A stretch of 64,000 nucleotides of DNA from the NCBI GenBank assembly GCA_963832945.1, contig CAWHVV010000001.1:20048-84047 (forward strand), given 5' to 3'. Below are positions 9,462-16,355 of the stretch, one piece after another. Both the position numbers and the translations under genes were made by a program. This DNA is from JAFEDN01 sp963832945 (GTDB lineage Bacteria > Pseudomonadota > Gammaproteobacteria > Coxiellales > Coxiellaceae). Numbering within the stretch: the stretch's first letter is position 1; every line of letters begins with the position of its first letter. The notes beneath the pieces were generated by a model. It had not been told where the DNA came from, did not search any database, and worked only from the letters and a program-made list of their open reading frames with translations.

Positions 9462-9792
9462 TGATATTGAAGTGTAATAAACCCAAAAACGTCTGAAATT
9501 CAATATTTTTCTGCTGATCAGGAGCCGGAAAAATGTCAAGGCTGCGCGTAGCGCACCCGAAGGGCTTGGCCTTTACTTTTTGGAGGCGACCCAACCCTTT
9601 TGGAAAGCAGTGGGCAGCCCCGGCTGCCCACCTGCCACCCGGCGAGGGGCGGGGTTTGGGGCAGCAGCCCCAAAAAAATCATTATTTATAGCATTTGTTG
9701 TCTAATCAGATGTGCTGGCATAGTCTGCCAGTTGTTGTGGATTGACTTAAAAAAAATAGGTAGAATTTAAAAAAAAATTTATTAATGAGTGA
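9462..9792. other. Gene-free stretch with two GC-rich stem-loops
   Basis: There is no convincing gene here. A GC-rich segment (about 9540-9675) contains a self-complementary hairpin at 9612-9629 (GGGCAGCCCCGGCTGCCC) and another at 9655-9674 (stem TTTGGGGC/GCCCCAAA). Neither is followed by a clear T-run on the plus strand, so they are not ordinary terminators of the upstream operon. Composition changes abruptly to A/T-rich DNA after 9675. Confidence 0.5.
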
Positions 9793-10296
9793 ATGCCTAT
9801 GTTCTATCCTATGATTAATTATGACCTTGATCGTTTTCTCGAACTGTCAAAGACTATAAAAGAGGCTATTCAAAGAGGGGATATAGATTTCTTTGACCAA
9901 ATTCCCGACTCTAAACGAGAGCTTATTTGTCGAAGCCGCACTCAACTTTTGGGTTTCATCCGGTGTTATTCTTTATTAGACTTTACGCTTAAAAATAAAC
10001 AAATTTTGTTGTATCGATATTTTGTAGTGACTTCTGGCTGGAATAAATATTTACGTTTAGAGCATTTTTTAAAAGATGCTGCACCTGTGTATCAATTCGC
10101 TGTTGAAAAGGATGATCAGGAGCTTATCGGAATCTTTAAAGCAAATCGGAAAGATATTGACCAAAAAACTTCTCAAAAGTTACATAAAGCATTGTGTCAA
10201 TGTAATCTTTTTAAGAATCCAAGCTTAAATTCCACGATGACTTCCATCATTACAGGTTATATTGATACAACAGCAATCGCTTTAAAGCTTAGATAA
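9793..10296 (+). CDS. Hypothetical protein, AT-rich
   Basis: This 167-aa soluble, helix-rich protein has no signal peptide or membrane segment. Repeated Lys/Asp/Gln-rich helices (AVEKDDQELIGIFKANRKDI) give a vaguely repeat-like pattern, but I cannot assign a family. Base composition is lower in GC than the flanking ICE genes, which suggests separate acquisition. Two in-frame ATGs (9793, 9799) are possible; neither has a strong Shine-Dalgarno. Confidence 0.6.
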   Translation: MPMFYPMINYDLDRFLELSKTIKEAIQRGDIDFFDQIPDSKRELICRSRTQLLGFIRCYSLLDFTLKNKQILLYRYFVVTSGWNKYLRLEHFLKDAAPVYQFAVEKDDQELIGIFKANRKDIDQKTSQKLHKALCQCNLFKNPSLNSTMTSIITGYIDTTAIALKLR

Positions 10297-10373
10297 TAAC
10301 ACAGTAATTTTTATATTGTATTTTTAAATTAATCTTGATAAGATAAAAGCATGAGTCATTAATCTGCATGACT

Positions 10374-10502
10374 TTAAACAGCGGATAAGGCACGAGACGA
10401 TGCAATGAAAATCTCGGTCGCTCTGGAATCAGAGTTTGCATCACGTTCAAGGGTTTTTTCTTGAACAAAATCATCCAGTTCTGTCTTCGATAGAACTGTC
10501 AT
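10374..10502 (-). CDS. Possible 42-aa small protein
   Basis: A short minus-strand frame starts at ATG 10502-10500 with GGAG six bases upstream and stops at 10376-10374. The product begins MTVLSKTELDDF and is acidic and helix-like, ending in SRALSAV. It looks more protein-like than the longer overlapping frame on the same strand, which has no start signal. A 7-bp inverted repeat (CAGTTCT/AGAACTG, 10476-10498) lies in its first codons. No family recognised; moderate to low confidence. Confidence 0.4.
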   Translation of the reverse strand: MTVLSKTELDDFVQEKTLERDANSDSRATEIFIASSRALSAV

Positions 10503-10897
10503 TTTTTACTCCGTTGATAGTTTCAATGGAAGTTTCTGATCTCGCCCTGTTTCTCGATGGGGTGATGTAATGGATTGGACATCGAAGATGTCGGCTAATC
10601 AAAAAATTCACCCATTTTTGTAAAAAAATGGGCCGTTAGCTGATGTATTCGATAGACAAGAATCTCATCGTCGTCAAAGTATCACTCTACTTCGTTTTTA
10701 GTGGCCTCCTCTCGGCTACTGAATAAACGATGAATGGGTTTCATTGGCGCGATGAGTACTGTAAGCGAGTGGGTCTTATGGCCTGCTCTGGTAAGTGTTG
10801 ACCCGTAGGGGAAAAAATGATTTTTCCCTACCGGGAATCATTGTTTTTTCTCCAATGGGTTTTAGTTATTTAACTTCAATTTTGAGGAGAAAATGTT
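10503..10897 (+). promoter_or_regulatory. Long leader of ssb with stem-loop
   Basis: This is about 395 bp with no convincing gene. The last part holds a stem-loop at 10802-10835 whose arms begin CCCGTAGGG and end CCCTACCGGG (imperfect by one bulge), then A/T-rich sequence and GAGGAG before the ssb start. A two-codon frame (ATG at 10893, stop overlapping the ssb ATG) sits at the ribosome site. It is the first of seven similar leaders in this module. A cis-regulatory RNA or single-strand promoter is possible but unproven. Confidence 0.55.
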
Positions 10898-11296
10898 ATG
10901 AACTCTTATAATCAAGTCACGCTGATCGGCAATGTCGGAAATGCCCCGGAAGTTTTGAAAAAAACGGAAGAAGGCACTTTTGTTCGTTTCTCGATAGCAA
11001 CTAACAAGCAATACGTCAATCGTCAGGGGGAAACAGTGAAAACTGTCCAATGGCATGAAGTGGTTGCTAATAAGGGTGTGGGTACATTGATCGCCAATTC
11101 TTTGAAAAAAGGGATGCGCATCTTTGTGTTGGGTGAACTCAGTCACTCTAAATATACAGATAAACACAACCAAAAGCGGGAACGCATTTTCGTTTCTGCC
11201 AAGTCGGTGGATTTTTTTAACGGTCTCGATAAGAAAAAGCCGTTAAAAGATGAAGCGCATGACGATGAGGCAGACATGGCAGGTTATGACGCTTGA
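10898..11296 (+). CDS. ssb: Single-stranded DNA-binding protein
   Basis: This is an OB-fold SSB of about 132 aa. It starts MNSYNQVTLIGNVG, with the typical NRQGE, TVQWHEVV and ITNS-like strands and conserved aromatic positions. It would coat the transferred single strand or replication intermediates of the element. The C-terminus is acidic but ends in DMAGYDA instead of the usual DDIPF-type tip that recruits host repair and replication proteins, so partner binding may differ. GAGGAG lies eight bases before ATG 10898. It heads the DNA-processing block. Confidence 0.93.
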   Translation: MNSYNQVTLIGNVGNAPEVLKKTEEGTFVRFSIATNKQYVNRQGETVKTVQWHEVVANKGVGTLIANSLKKGMRIFVLGELSHSKYTDKHNQKRERIFVSAKSVDFFNGLDKKKPLKDEAHDDEADMAGYDA

Positions 11297-11319
11297 GGTG
11301 AGGAAAAATCGGTAAAAAG

Positions 11320-11357
11320 GCAGGGAGAGAAGGGTAAATTATTCTTCTCTCTCCTCC
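11320..11357 (+). promoter_or_regulatory. Leader stem-loop before radC-like gene 1
   Basis: A purine-rich arm GGGAGAGAAG (11323-11332) faces a pyrimidine-rich arm CTTCTCTCTCC (11344-11354). This is a stem-loop about 50 bp upstream of the next Shine-Dalgarno, with A/T-rich DNA between them. Same layout as the other leaders of this module. Confidence 0.55.
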
Positions 11358-11409
11358 GCCGATTGTTTTTAGGATGGATTGTTTATTTATTGAATTATTA
11401 GGAGTGAAT

Positions 11410-11961
11410 ATGATGGTTCATCATTATTGTTCTTTGCTGGATAAATCCTTATCTGATGCTTTTAATGCAGACGATAGCGGGTTTTATCATGTGTCTCGCG
11501 CGGTATCGGCGAACGAAATCATTCAGGCGGCGAAGGCTCTGTTGAGTCAACGCTTTCAAAAATGGGCTTCATTGGCTGATTATCAGACCGTCAAAGACTT
11601 TCTGTTAGCACAATTGTCAGGCCACACTGAAATATTAGCCGTTCTATTGATGGATGGTGAATCTCAGGTGATTGGCTTTGAGTTAATGTCTTCAGGCGTT
11701 GTTGAGGATAATCCGTCGTGCATTACCCGTCGGGTAGCTCGTCGGGCTTTGGAACTCAACGCCCGAAAAGTCATTGTGGCGCACAATCTTCCGGCGGATC
11801 AGTTAAGGCCCTTGCCGGCAGATAAGCAGATCGCAGCTCGGCTTCAAACGACATTGGAGGCTTTGGAGATCGAGTTCTTTGATTATTGCGTCGTTTCACA
11901 GACGCGAGCGATCAGTTTGATGGAATGGGGTTTTATAGAAAAAAGTCCTTTCATTCACTGA
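11410..11961 (+). CDS. RadC-like JAB-domain protein lacking the metal-binding motif
   Basis: This 183-aa homologue of the RadC/JAB (MPN) family lies in the ICE DNA-processing cluster. It aligns along its length with the RadC gene at 12517 (SANEIIQAAKALLSQR, TVKDFLLAQLSG, VARRALELNARKVIVAHN). The signature HNHPSG-x-x-x-S-x-x-D is replaced here by HNLPADQLRPLPADK, so the second His and the Ser-Gly of the JAMM zinc site are gone. It is probably catalytically inactive and may be structural or regulatory. Start ATG 11410 follows AGGAG by five bases; the longer frame lacks a ribosome site. Confidence 0.85.
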   Translation: MMVHHYCSLLDKSLSDAFNADDSGFYHVSRAVSANEIIQAAKALLSQRFQKWASLADYQTVKDFLLAQLSGHTEILAVLLMDGESQVIGFELMSSGVVEDNPSCITRRVARRALELNARKVIVAHNLPADQLRPLPADKQIAARLQTTLEALEIEFFDYCVVSQTRAISLMEWGFIEKSPFIH

Positions 11962-11980
11962 TCATTGACACCACCGATGA

Positions 11981-11996
11981 GGGGGAACGTTCCCCC
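11981..11996 (+). promoter_or_regulatory. Perfect palindrome in leader of DUF3577-like gene 1
   Basis: GGGGGAACGTTCCCCC is a perfect 16-bp palindrome just after the radC-like stop. It is followed by an A/T tract (around 12020-12035) and AGGAG before ATG 12053, and belongs to the recurring leader layout. It could also be a DNA operator instead of an RNA hairpin, since it has no loop. Confidence 0.55.
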
Positions 11997-12052
11997 TTAT
12001 GCGGGCGTTTCTTCTCGATTTTTTAAAAATAGTAAAACTCAGGAGAAATGAT

Positions 12053-12418
12053 ATGGAAAACAGCCAAAGAGCTTTTGATTTATGCGGGTATGGTTATATA
12101 CAGGATTTGAATTTAACGGGAGAAGTGGCTCGATTGTGCATTGAAGTGGCCTCTATTGTGCCTGATGCCAGCGAGCCTTTAACCGATAAAATTTATATTG
12201 ACTGTAAAGCGACACCCGAATTGAAACGCAAACTAACCTATCTGGATCGTCAATATCCAGCGCAGGAAGGTGTATCGGCGTGGTTTAGAGTCGCGTATGG
12301 CCGTCTGGTTTTTTGCCAGATGAGACAGCCTGACAAAAACTCACCGACTATTGTGAGGTTGACCGGAGAATTACAGGCCGTCGAGCATTGGTTGCGCGAT
12401 GGTTCACGATTTTTCTGA
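12053..12418 (+). CDS. DUF3577-like ICE protein (copy 1)
   Basis: This 121-aa protein is of the small beta-rich type seen next to SSB and RadC genes in STY4534/PFGI-1-type islands (DUF3577-like). It shares its pattern with the protein at 13251: G-x-G-x-[IL]-Q-[DS]-[IL]-[ND]-LT, then ARLCIEVAS, an RKLTYLD stretch and a WFRVAYGRLVF strand. The fold may be OB-like, suggesting a single-strand DNA-related role, but that is inference. ATG 12053 has AGGAG upstream. Confidence 0.65.
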   Translation: MENSQRAFDLCGYGYIQDLNLTGEVARLCIEVASIVPDASEPLTDKIYIDCKATPELKRKLTYLDRQYPAQEGVSAWFRVAYGRLVFCQMRQPDKNSPTIVRLTGELQAVEHWLRDGSRFF

Positions 12419-12438
12419 TCAGACTTGCCCATCTTGGT

Positions 12439-12480
12439 GCAGGGGAAATTCACCCCTGCATGGGGTGTGTTTTCCCCTGC
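12439..12480 (+). promoter_or_regulatory. Leader with two competing stem-loops before radC
   Basis: GCAGGGGAAA (12439-12448) can pair with CCCCTGC at 12453-12459 or, more extensively, with TTTCCCCTGC at 12471-12480. The middle segment CACCCC (12451-12456) can instead pair with GGGGTG (12462-12467). The structures are mutually exclusive, as in attenuators and riboswitch-like leaders. A T-run follows at about 12483-12492. Confidence 0.5.
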
Positions 12481-12516
12481 TTCTTTTTTTTTAAAAAAAT
12501 AGATCAGGAGAGAAGA

Positions 12517-13095
12517 ATGCACATCCCTGAATTGGAAATACCTGCATGGCCCACAGACTTCATCGTCTGTGAGCAAAAAGACAGGTATCACTTTATGCGT
12601 GACGTCAATGAACGGGAGATTATCGACACTGCCAAAGCCCTATTAGGTCGGCGGATACTGAAAACTCCCATCATGGCGAATACTCAGGTGGCCAAAGATT
12701 TTTTTTTGACGCAGTTATCTGCCTTGGATTATGAAGTCTTTTGTGTGGCTTTTTTAAATAACAAACATCGCGTGATTGCCTGTGAACCGTTTTTTCGCGG
12801 CACGATCAATTCCGCCCCGGTTTATCCAAGAGAAGTGGTGCGCCGGGCGCTGACATTGAATGCAGCGGCAGTGATATTGGCGCACAACCATCCTTCGGGA
12901 GACGGTGAGCCAAGTTCAGTTGACCGGCAAATCACAGTGGCTTTGATCGCAACGCTGAGCGGTTTTGATATTCAGGTACTGGATCATTTTGTGATTGCAG
13001 GATCGGATGTAACCAGCTTTGCGGAACGGGGTTGGCTTCAGTTGATGCTGAATAAAATTCGGCTATATAGCTCGGCCATGATCAGCGATGATTGA
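12517..13095 (+). CDS. radC: RadC-like JAB-domain protein with intact motif
   Basis: This 192-aa RadC/JAB family protein has the complete signature HNHPSGDGEPSSVD at about residues 123-136, expected to coordinate zinc. RadC homologues are common cargo of mobile elements beside SSB and anti-restriction genes; their biochemical role is not settled and a direct repair role is doubtful. ATG 12517 has AGGAG six bases upstream; the longer upstream frame overlaps the preceding gene. The inactive homologue at 11410 and the DUF3577-like genes after each copy suggest a duplicated two-gene unit. Confidence 0.9.
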   Translation: MHIPELEIPAWPTDFIVCEQKDRYHFMRDVNEREIIDTAKALLGRRILKTPIMANTQVAKDFFLTQLSALDYEVFCVAFLNNKHRVIACEPFFRGTINSAPVYPREVVRRALTLNAAAVILAHNHPSGDGEPSSVDRQITVALIATLSGFDIQVLDHFVIAGSDVTSFAERGWLQLMLNKIRLYSSAMISDD

Positions 13096-13169
13096 AATCA
13101 TTGAATCAGCCGTCTCTGCTGATCGTCCGCCAGGACGGACAGCAGAAAATGGAGAGTCATGTGAAAAAA

Positions 13170-13204
13170 CCCAATACGGGGAAAAGTTATTTCCCCTGTG
13201 TGGG
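13170..13204 (+). promoter_or_regulatory. Leader stem-loop before DUF3577-like gene 2
   Basis: Imperfect arms CCCAATACGGGGAA and TTCCCCTGTGTGGG enclose a short loop, followed by A/T-rich DNA and AAGGAG before ATG 13251. The GGGGAA/TTCCCC core recurs in several leaders of this module. Confidence 0.5.
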
Positions 13205-13250
13205 AAACGATTTTTCTTCGTACGCATTTTAAAAAATAAGGAGAAATACG

Positions 13251-13589
13251 ATGAAAAGTCAATTTTATTTGAACGGACAGGGTCGGCTTCAGTCGATTGA
13301 CCTGACGGACAATCAGGCCACTGCCTGCATTGAAGTGGGTGATGAGATCATGGGTGACGCCGGTAACGGCAATTTACCCGATCAAATCACTCTGGAATGT
13401 CAAGTCCCTGACCATTTGGTTCGGCGATTACAGCGGCTAAAACGCGGTGGTCGTTTGTTGGAAGGCATGACGGTGCGGTTTCGCGCGATCTATGATCGTT
13501 TTGGCTTTCGCCATGCAGGGCAATGCCCTGGCGACCCATTGAATATGCTGGGTTTTCAATGTCAGCTCGACCGCATCACCGCATTGTGA
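13251..13589 (+). CDS. DUF3577-like ICE protein (copy 2)
   Basis: This 112-aa paralogue of the protein at 12053 has the same opening (GQGRLQSIDLTD), the ATACIEVGDE strand, a VRRLQRLK helix and an MTVRFRAIYDRFGF strand. It resembles DUF3577 proteins of genomic islands. AAGGAG precedes ATG 13251. Together with the upstream radC it forms the second radC/DUF3577-like pair. Function unknown; a nucleic-acid role is suggested only by context. Confidence 0.65.
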   Translation: MKSQFYLNGQGRLQSIDLTDNQATACIEVGDEIMGDAGNGNLPDQITLECQVPDHLVRRLQRLKRGGRLLEGMTVRFRAIYDRFGFRHAGQCPGDPLNMLGFQCQLDRITAL

Positions 13590-13628
13590 TGCGTCAGTTG
13601 ACGGGAAGTGAAGATGAAAATCTATCGG

Positions 13629-13662
13629 AAAAGCAGGCTTTTTGATAAAAGTCTGCTTTTTT
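13629..13662 (+). terminator. Stem-loop with T-run before DUF3275 gene
   Basis: Arms AAAAGCAG and CTGCTTTTTT enclose GCTTTTTGATAAAAGT, which can extend the stem. The T-run makes this the most terminator-like of the module's leader hairpins. It may end transcripts from upstream or attenuate the following gene. Confidence 0.55.
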
Positions 13663-13700
13663 CGGGATTTTTTTATTTTTTTTGTTTAAAGGAGATGGAA

Positions 13701-14372
13701 ATGATCGTATTGAGCGGTACTCTGCAAAAGGGTATAGAATCGACGCAAACTGTATTGCGTTGTGAATTAGGTGTGTTTTCGGTAACGGATACACGATTGG
13801 ATGATTTATATCCCTGTGATTATGAAGGTTTGTTTGAGATTGAAGGATTCAGGCTGGGAACATTACCTTACAGGGATGGTATGACCATACAGTTTGGGAT
13901 GATTGCCGATCTGAGACGATTTTCGTTGTTCGATATAAAGGAAGACCGAAGAAGAGCCGCTGAAGAAGAAAGAAAACGGAAGAAGTTTTCTCAATGGCAG
14001 GTGATATCGTATGTGAAAGAAAAAGTGACTGCTGAATCCTCAACCAGTGATATTGAAGAGAATATCGCCCCGGAGGATTCCACTTCGGATTCGGAAAGCA
14101 CTCTTTTTGAATCTCTGATGGACACTGACGAGAACTACATTGAAGTAAAGCCTCCTTTACAGATTGAACTGTCTCTGGTTTCGGGTATTAAATCAGTACC
14201 GGAAATAACAGCAGAGGATATTGCGTTATTTGGCGAGCGTTTTGAGTTATCGGCAACGATACAACTCGATGCCACCGAATCGCGTGAAAAGTTACGTCAA
14301 CAGGGAGATCGCCTGAGACAATTTGGTTATTGTTTTAATGCACAAGAACAAGTCTGGAAACGGGATGAATAA
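13701..14372 (+). CDS. DUF3275 family ICE protein
   Basis: This 223-aa protein has the two conserved ends of DUF3275. The N-terminal beta-rich part reads VLSGTLQKGIES with LYPCDYEGLFEI, and the C-terminal part LFGERFELSATIQLD continues into RLRQFGYCFNAQEQVW. Between them is a charged, acidic low-complexity linker (about 78-160). DUF3275 proteins are found in PFGI-1-type islands beside SSB, RadC and helicase genes; their function is unknown. AAAGGAG at 13688-13694 supports ATG 13701; an in-frame ATG at 13695 would abut the Shine-Dalgarno. Confidence 0.8.
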   Translation: MIVLSGTLQKGIESTQTVLRCELGVFSVTDTRLDDLYPCDYEGLFEIEGFRLGTLPYRDGMTIQFGMIADLRRFSLFDIKEDRRRAAEEERKRKKFSQWQVISYVKEKVTAESSTSDIEENIAPEDSTSDSESTLFESLMDTDENYIEVKPPLQIELSLVSGIKSVPEITAEDIALFGERFELSATIQLDATESREKLRQQGDRLRQFGYCFNAQEQVWKRDE

Positions 14373-14427
14373 TTCGGGTTTTTAACCTGATTAAATTCAA
14401 TCACGAATTCAGATTTTTTTAAACAAA

Positions 14428-14460
14428 CCCAATCGGGGAGAAAACTACTTCCCGATTGGG
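14428..14460 (+). promoter_or_regulatory. Leader stem-loop before methyltransferase gene
   Basis: Perfect 10-bp arms CCCAATCGGG (14428-14437) and CCCGATTGGG (14451-14460) enclose a 13-nt loop, followed about 20 bp later by an A/T tract (TTTTTTAATTTTTAATTT) and AGGAG. It is one of the clearest examples of the recurring layout. Confidence 0.65.
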
Positions 14461-14520
14461 AATGACGTGGTTTCTCTCTGATTTTTTAATTTTTAATTTA
14501 AAAATACAGGAGAAATGACG

Positions 14521-15612
14521 ATGATGTTTCAACGTTTAGCAAGAAACTTTGTAAAAAATGGCTATTTTCCAACGGATGAAGTGACCTTAGCACGGATACT
14601 CAATGTTCTTGCGCCTGCATCCGAAGGCAATATTGCTATTTTTGACCCCACTGCGGGAGAGGGCGTCGCACTGGCTGAATGCAAACAGCATTTGAGTGTA
14701 GAGCGTACCCGCTCTTACGGGATTGAAATTGATGAAGAACGGGCGTATCACGCCAAGACCTTATTAGATGATTGTATTCATGGCGATTTAATGGATTGCG
14801 TGATCGACCGTCACAGTTTTGGTCTACTGTTTTTCAACCCTCCTTATGGGGATTTAAGTGCCGACAAAACGGGTGAATCCACCCGCACAGCAGGTCGCGA
14901 GCGATTAGAGAAATCTATGTATCGGCGTGTCTGTGGCCTAGTACAGCCGAACGGGGTGATGGTAATGATTATCCCGGCTCATGCCTTGGATAAAGGGTTT
15001 GCTCAAACTTTATCGGGACATTGGCGGCGGGTGCAGGTTTTTCTCGCGCCGGAACAAAAATACAAACAAATCGTATTTTTGGGAATCCGTGGCGTGCCGG
15101 AAGACACTGAAGCTCGCAGCGTGTATCGGCAATTGGTAGAGATTGGCCAGGGGAGACTCCCGATGGAGTTGCCTGAATCCTGGACGGATGTGCCTTATGT
15201 CGTACCGGCGACGCCGACCCCCCAGGTGATGATGCGATTGCATACGATGGACGCCAGGCAATTGGCAGAAGCCATTCAGCAATCGCCTGGCTTGTGGACG
15301 CAATTTGCAAGGCGGTTTGAGTGCGGATCTCAACCCGTGCGGCGACCCTTAACGGATTTGTCGCAATGGCATCTGGCCTTGGCGTTAGCCGCAGGCCGTG
15401 TGTCCGGCGTTATTAAGAATCAAGAGGGGCGCGCTTACCTGATTCGTGGCAGCACTTACAAAATGCAGCAAGAAATGATTGAAACTACAGAAGATGACGA
15501 AGGTCAAATTCGAGAACAGAAAATTTTGCTGGATCGGTTTGTGCCGGTGCTGCGGGCGTTAGATATGACGCCAGGCAGTGCTCAGTATGGTCAAGTGTTG
15601 ATGCTTCGATAA
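14521..15612 (+). CDS. DUF6094-type SAM-dependent DNA methyltransferase-like protein
   Basis: This 363-aa protein has a class I methyltransferase core. The SAM-binding motif I is DPTAGEG at about residues 42-48 and the catalytic NPPY motif (FNPPYGD) is near 104-110, as in adenine-N6 methyltransferases. In genomic islands this family (DUF6094) sits between DUF3275 and helicase genes. It might modify element DNA against host restriction, but no specificity domain is evident. AGGAG at 14508-14512 fits ATG 14521 better than ATG 14515. The following gene starts 11 bases after its stop. Confidence 0.8.
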   Translation: MMFQRLARNFVKNGYFPTDEVTLARILNVLAPASEGNIAIFDPTAGEGVALAECKQHLSVERTRSYGIEIDEERAYHAKTLLDDCIHGDLMDCVIDRHSFGLLFFNPPYGDLSADKTGESTRTAGRERLEKSMYRRVCGLVQPNGVMVMIIPAHALDKGFAQTLSGHWRRVQVFLAPEQKYKQIVFLGIRGVPEDTEARSVYRQLVEIGQGRLPMELPESWTDVPYVVPATPTPQVMMRLHTMDARQLAEAIQQSPGLWTQFARRFECGSQPVRRPLTDLSQWHLALALAAGRVSGVIKNQEGRAYLIRGSTYKMQQEMIETTEDDEGQIREQKILLDRFVPVLRALDMTPGSAQYGQVLMLR

Positions 15613-15622
15613 GGAGACTGTG

Positions 15623-16246
15623 ATGACTGACATTAAAGAAATGAAAAACCATTTTTTGCAATCAGATAACTTAACGGGTCTCTGGATAGATGCATTGGCC
15701 ATAGATCAGGAGTCACAACTGCTCTTTTTGTCGGCATGGGGAAGTGAAACGGTGGTTCAGAACTGCCGGGCGCGCTTTTCCTTGCCGGTGAGCGAAGGCG
15801 GCTTACGCCGCTTTCGACTGGATGACGGGCCTTCTCGTTGGACGAGTGTGCAAGTGCGGGTTGATCAATCGGAGCGTTATGAGCAATTGACCGGTCGGCC
15901 TTCGGGTCAATCGCGTTTTTTGCATTTGACGCACCTGTGGATGTTTCCCCGTCTGGCATTACAGCCGGACAGCGCGAACTGCACGGCCTTGTTATTCCAG
16001 CGTCCGGCGGAAACGCAGGCAGCTTGGGAAACTCGATTGTGGCAGGCGGTGCAAACTGTTTGTCCCGTGCCGTTGCATCCTTCTTGGCGGAGTGTCATGG
16101 CCTGGTTTACACAACAAGGCTGGGTATCTCACCACAGAGGGTTTCAGGTCAATGCTTGCTCGCTGCGATTTCCTGAAAAGGAAGTCCAGGCTCTGATCAC
16201 TCAGGGCATTCGGTCAGGTCATTTGACCTTACCGACGGTGCATTGA
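15623..16246 (+). CDS. Hypothetical ICE protein
   Basis: This 207-aa protein is encoded directly after the methyltransferase with AAGGAG and little spacing, so it is cotranscribed. It is the only gene of this block without its own leader stem-loop. It is rich in Trp, Arg and Gln, with no membrane segment; motifs such as LWMFPRLAL and HPSWRSVMAWF do not point me to a known family. Position suggests a partner of the methyltransferase or helicase. Confidence 0.65.
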   Translation: MTDIKEMKNHFLQSDNLTGLWIDALAIDQESQLLFLSAWGSETVVQNCRARFSLPVSEGGLRRFRLDDGPSRWTSVQVRVDQSERYEQLTGRPSGQSRFLHLTHLWMFPRLALQPDSANCTALLFQRPAETQAAWETRLWQAVQTVCPVPLHPSWRSVMAWFTQQGWVSHHRGFQVNACSLRFPEKEVQALITQGIRSGHLTLPTVH

Positions 16247-16260
16247 CGTGATGACCAAAA

Positions 16261-16287
16261 CCCGTAGGGGCTGATTTCCCCTACGGG
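16261..16287 (+). promoter_or_regulatory. Leader stem-loop before helicase gene
   Basis: Perfect 10-bp arms CCCGTAGGGG and CCCCTACGGG flank a 7-nt loop. Nearly the same arm sequence occurs in the ssb leader (10802-10835). A long T/A tract (about 16306-16332) and AGGAG precede the helicase start. Confidence 0.65.
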
Positions 16288-16355
16288 AAATTGGCGTCTA
16301 CTGGTTTTTTGTTTTTTTTATTTTTAAAAAAAACTTTAATTAAACCAGGAGAACA

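Noticed and set aside
9655..9674. Terminator after the transfer operon
   Set aside because: The stem is good but is followed by A residues, not T, on the plus strand; listed only as a hairpin.
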